Shown here: positions 14,966 to 15,328 of the stretch, piece after piece | Position numbering within the stretch: position 1 is the first letter of the stretch | How the letters are laid out: the number at the start of each line of letters is the position of its first letter | Source of the DNA: Acidobacteriota bacterium | GTDB taxonomy: Bacteria > Acidobacteriota > Thermoanaerobaculia > Multivoradales > SZUA-115 | DNA: 15,328 nt | Reading direction: 5' to 3' | Assembly: GCA_003231035.1 (NCBI GenBank) | Contig: QIHU01000806.1 | Coordinates: forward strand, 1-15,328 | Position numbers and translations under genes: made by a program | Notes under the pieces: generated by a model | Database searches by the model: none | The model's input: the letters and a program-made list of their open reading frames with translations, nothing else | What the model was told of the DNA's origin: nothing

Positions 14966-15328
<363 letters not shown>

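Overview
The window is GC-rich bacterial DNA with closely packed genes. The best guess for its source is a Gram-negative acidobacterium of the Thermoanaerobaculia/Holophagae type. The pointers are a DUF5916-type outer-membrane protein, an IPTL-CTERM surface protein, a very large secreted FG-GAP/VCBS plus DUF11 protein ending in an 'FVDAFESGD' tail, and a receiver protein with a C-terminal 'AWEVIPDLAE' helix. This assignment rests on protein style, not on a marker gene. No rRNA, tRNA, CRISPR array, insertion sequence or phage gene was seen.

Layout: (i) 1-876 (+), the C-terminal part of a DUF5916-like outer-membrane protein. (ii) 896-5802 (-), a tight operon transcribed right to left, valS-birA-coaX-orf226. 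Every junction overlaps (1, 4 and 26 nt), so translation is probably coupled. It makes valyl-tRNA, attaches biotin to carboxylases, starts CoA synthesis, and encodes an unrecognised 226-aa protein. (iii) 5970-6911 (-), a receiver-domain protein with a long acidic linker, with a likely sigma-70 promoter at 7000-7028. (iv) 7087-7512 (+), a CusF-like copper-binding lipoprotein. (v) 7537-8713 (+), a complete transcription unit: a near-consensus promoter, a roughly 180-nt structured leader, an IPTL-CTERM protein and a strong intrinsic terminator. (vi) 8714-9253, a gene-poor stretch with a REP-like palindrome, possible decayed coding fragments and an extended -10 promoter. (vii) 9254-13777 (+), a 1507-aa secreted protein with fourteen VCBS/FG-GAP units, two DUF11 modules, an SbsA-type Ig-like module and a C-terminal tail motif. 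(viii) 13792-15328 (-), two tandem acyl-CoA dehydrogenases, the upstream one cut by the window edge.

Together the window mixes housekeeping genes (translation, cofactors, acyl-CoA oxidation) with an envelope/secretome region (outer-membrane protein, lipoprotein, IPTL-CTERM protein, giant beta-propeller protein). No clear new multi-gene system stands out. The least explained items are the structured leader of the IPTL-CTERM gene, the C-terminal tail of the giant protein as a possible sorting tag, the atypical receiver protein, and the unknown protein at the end of the valS operon.
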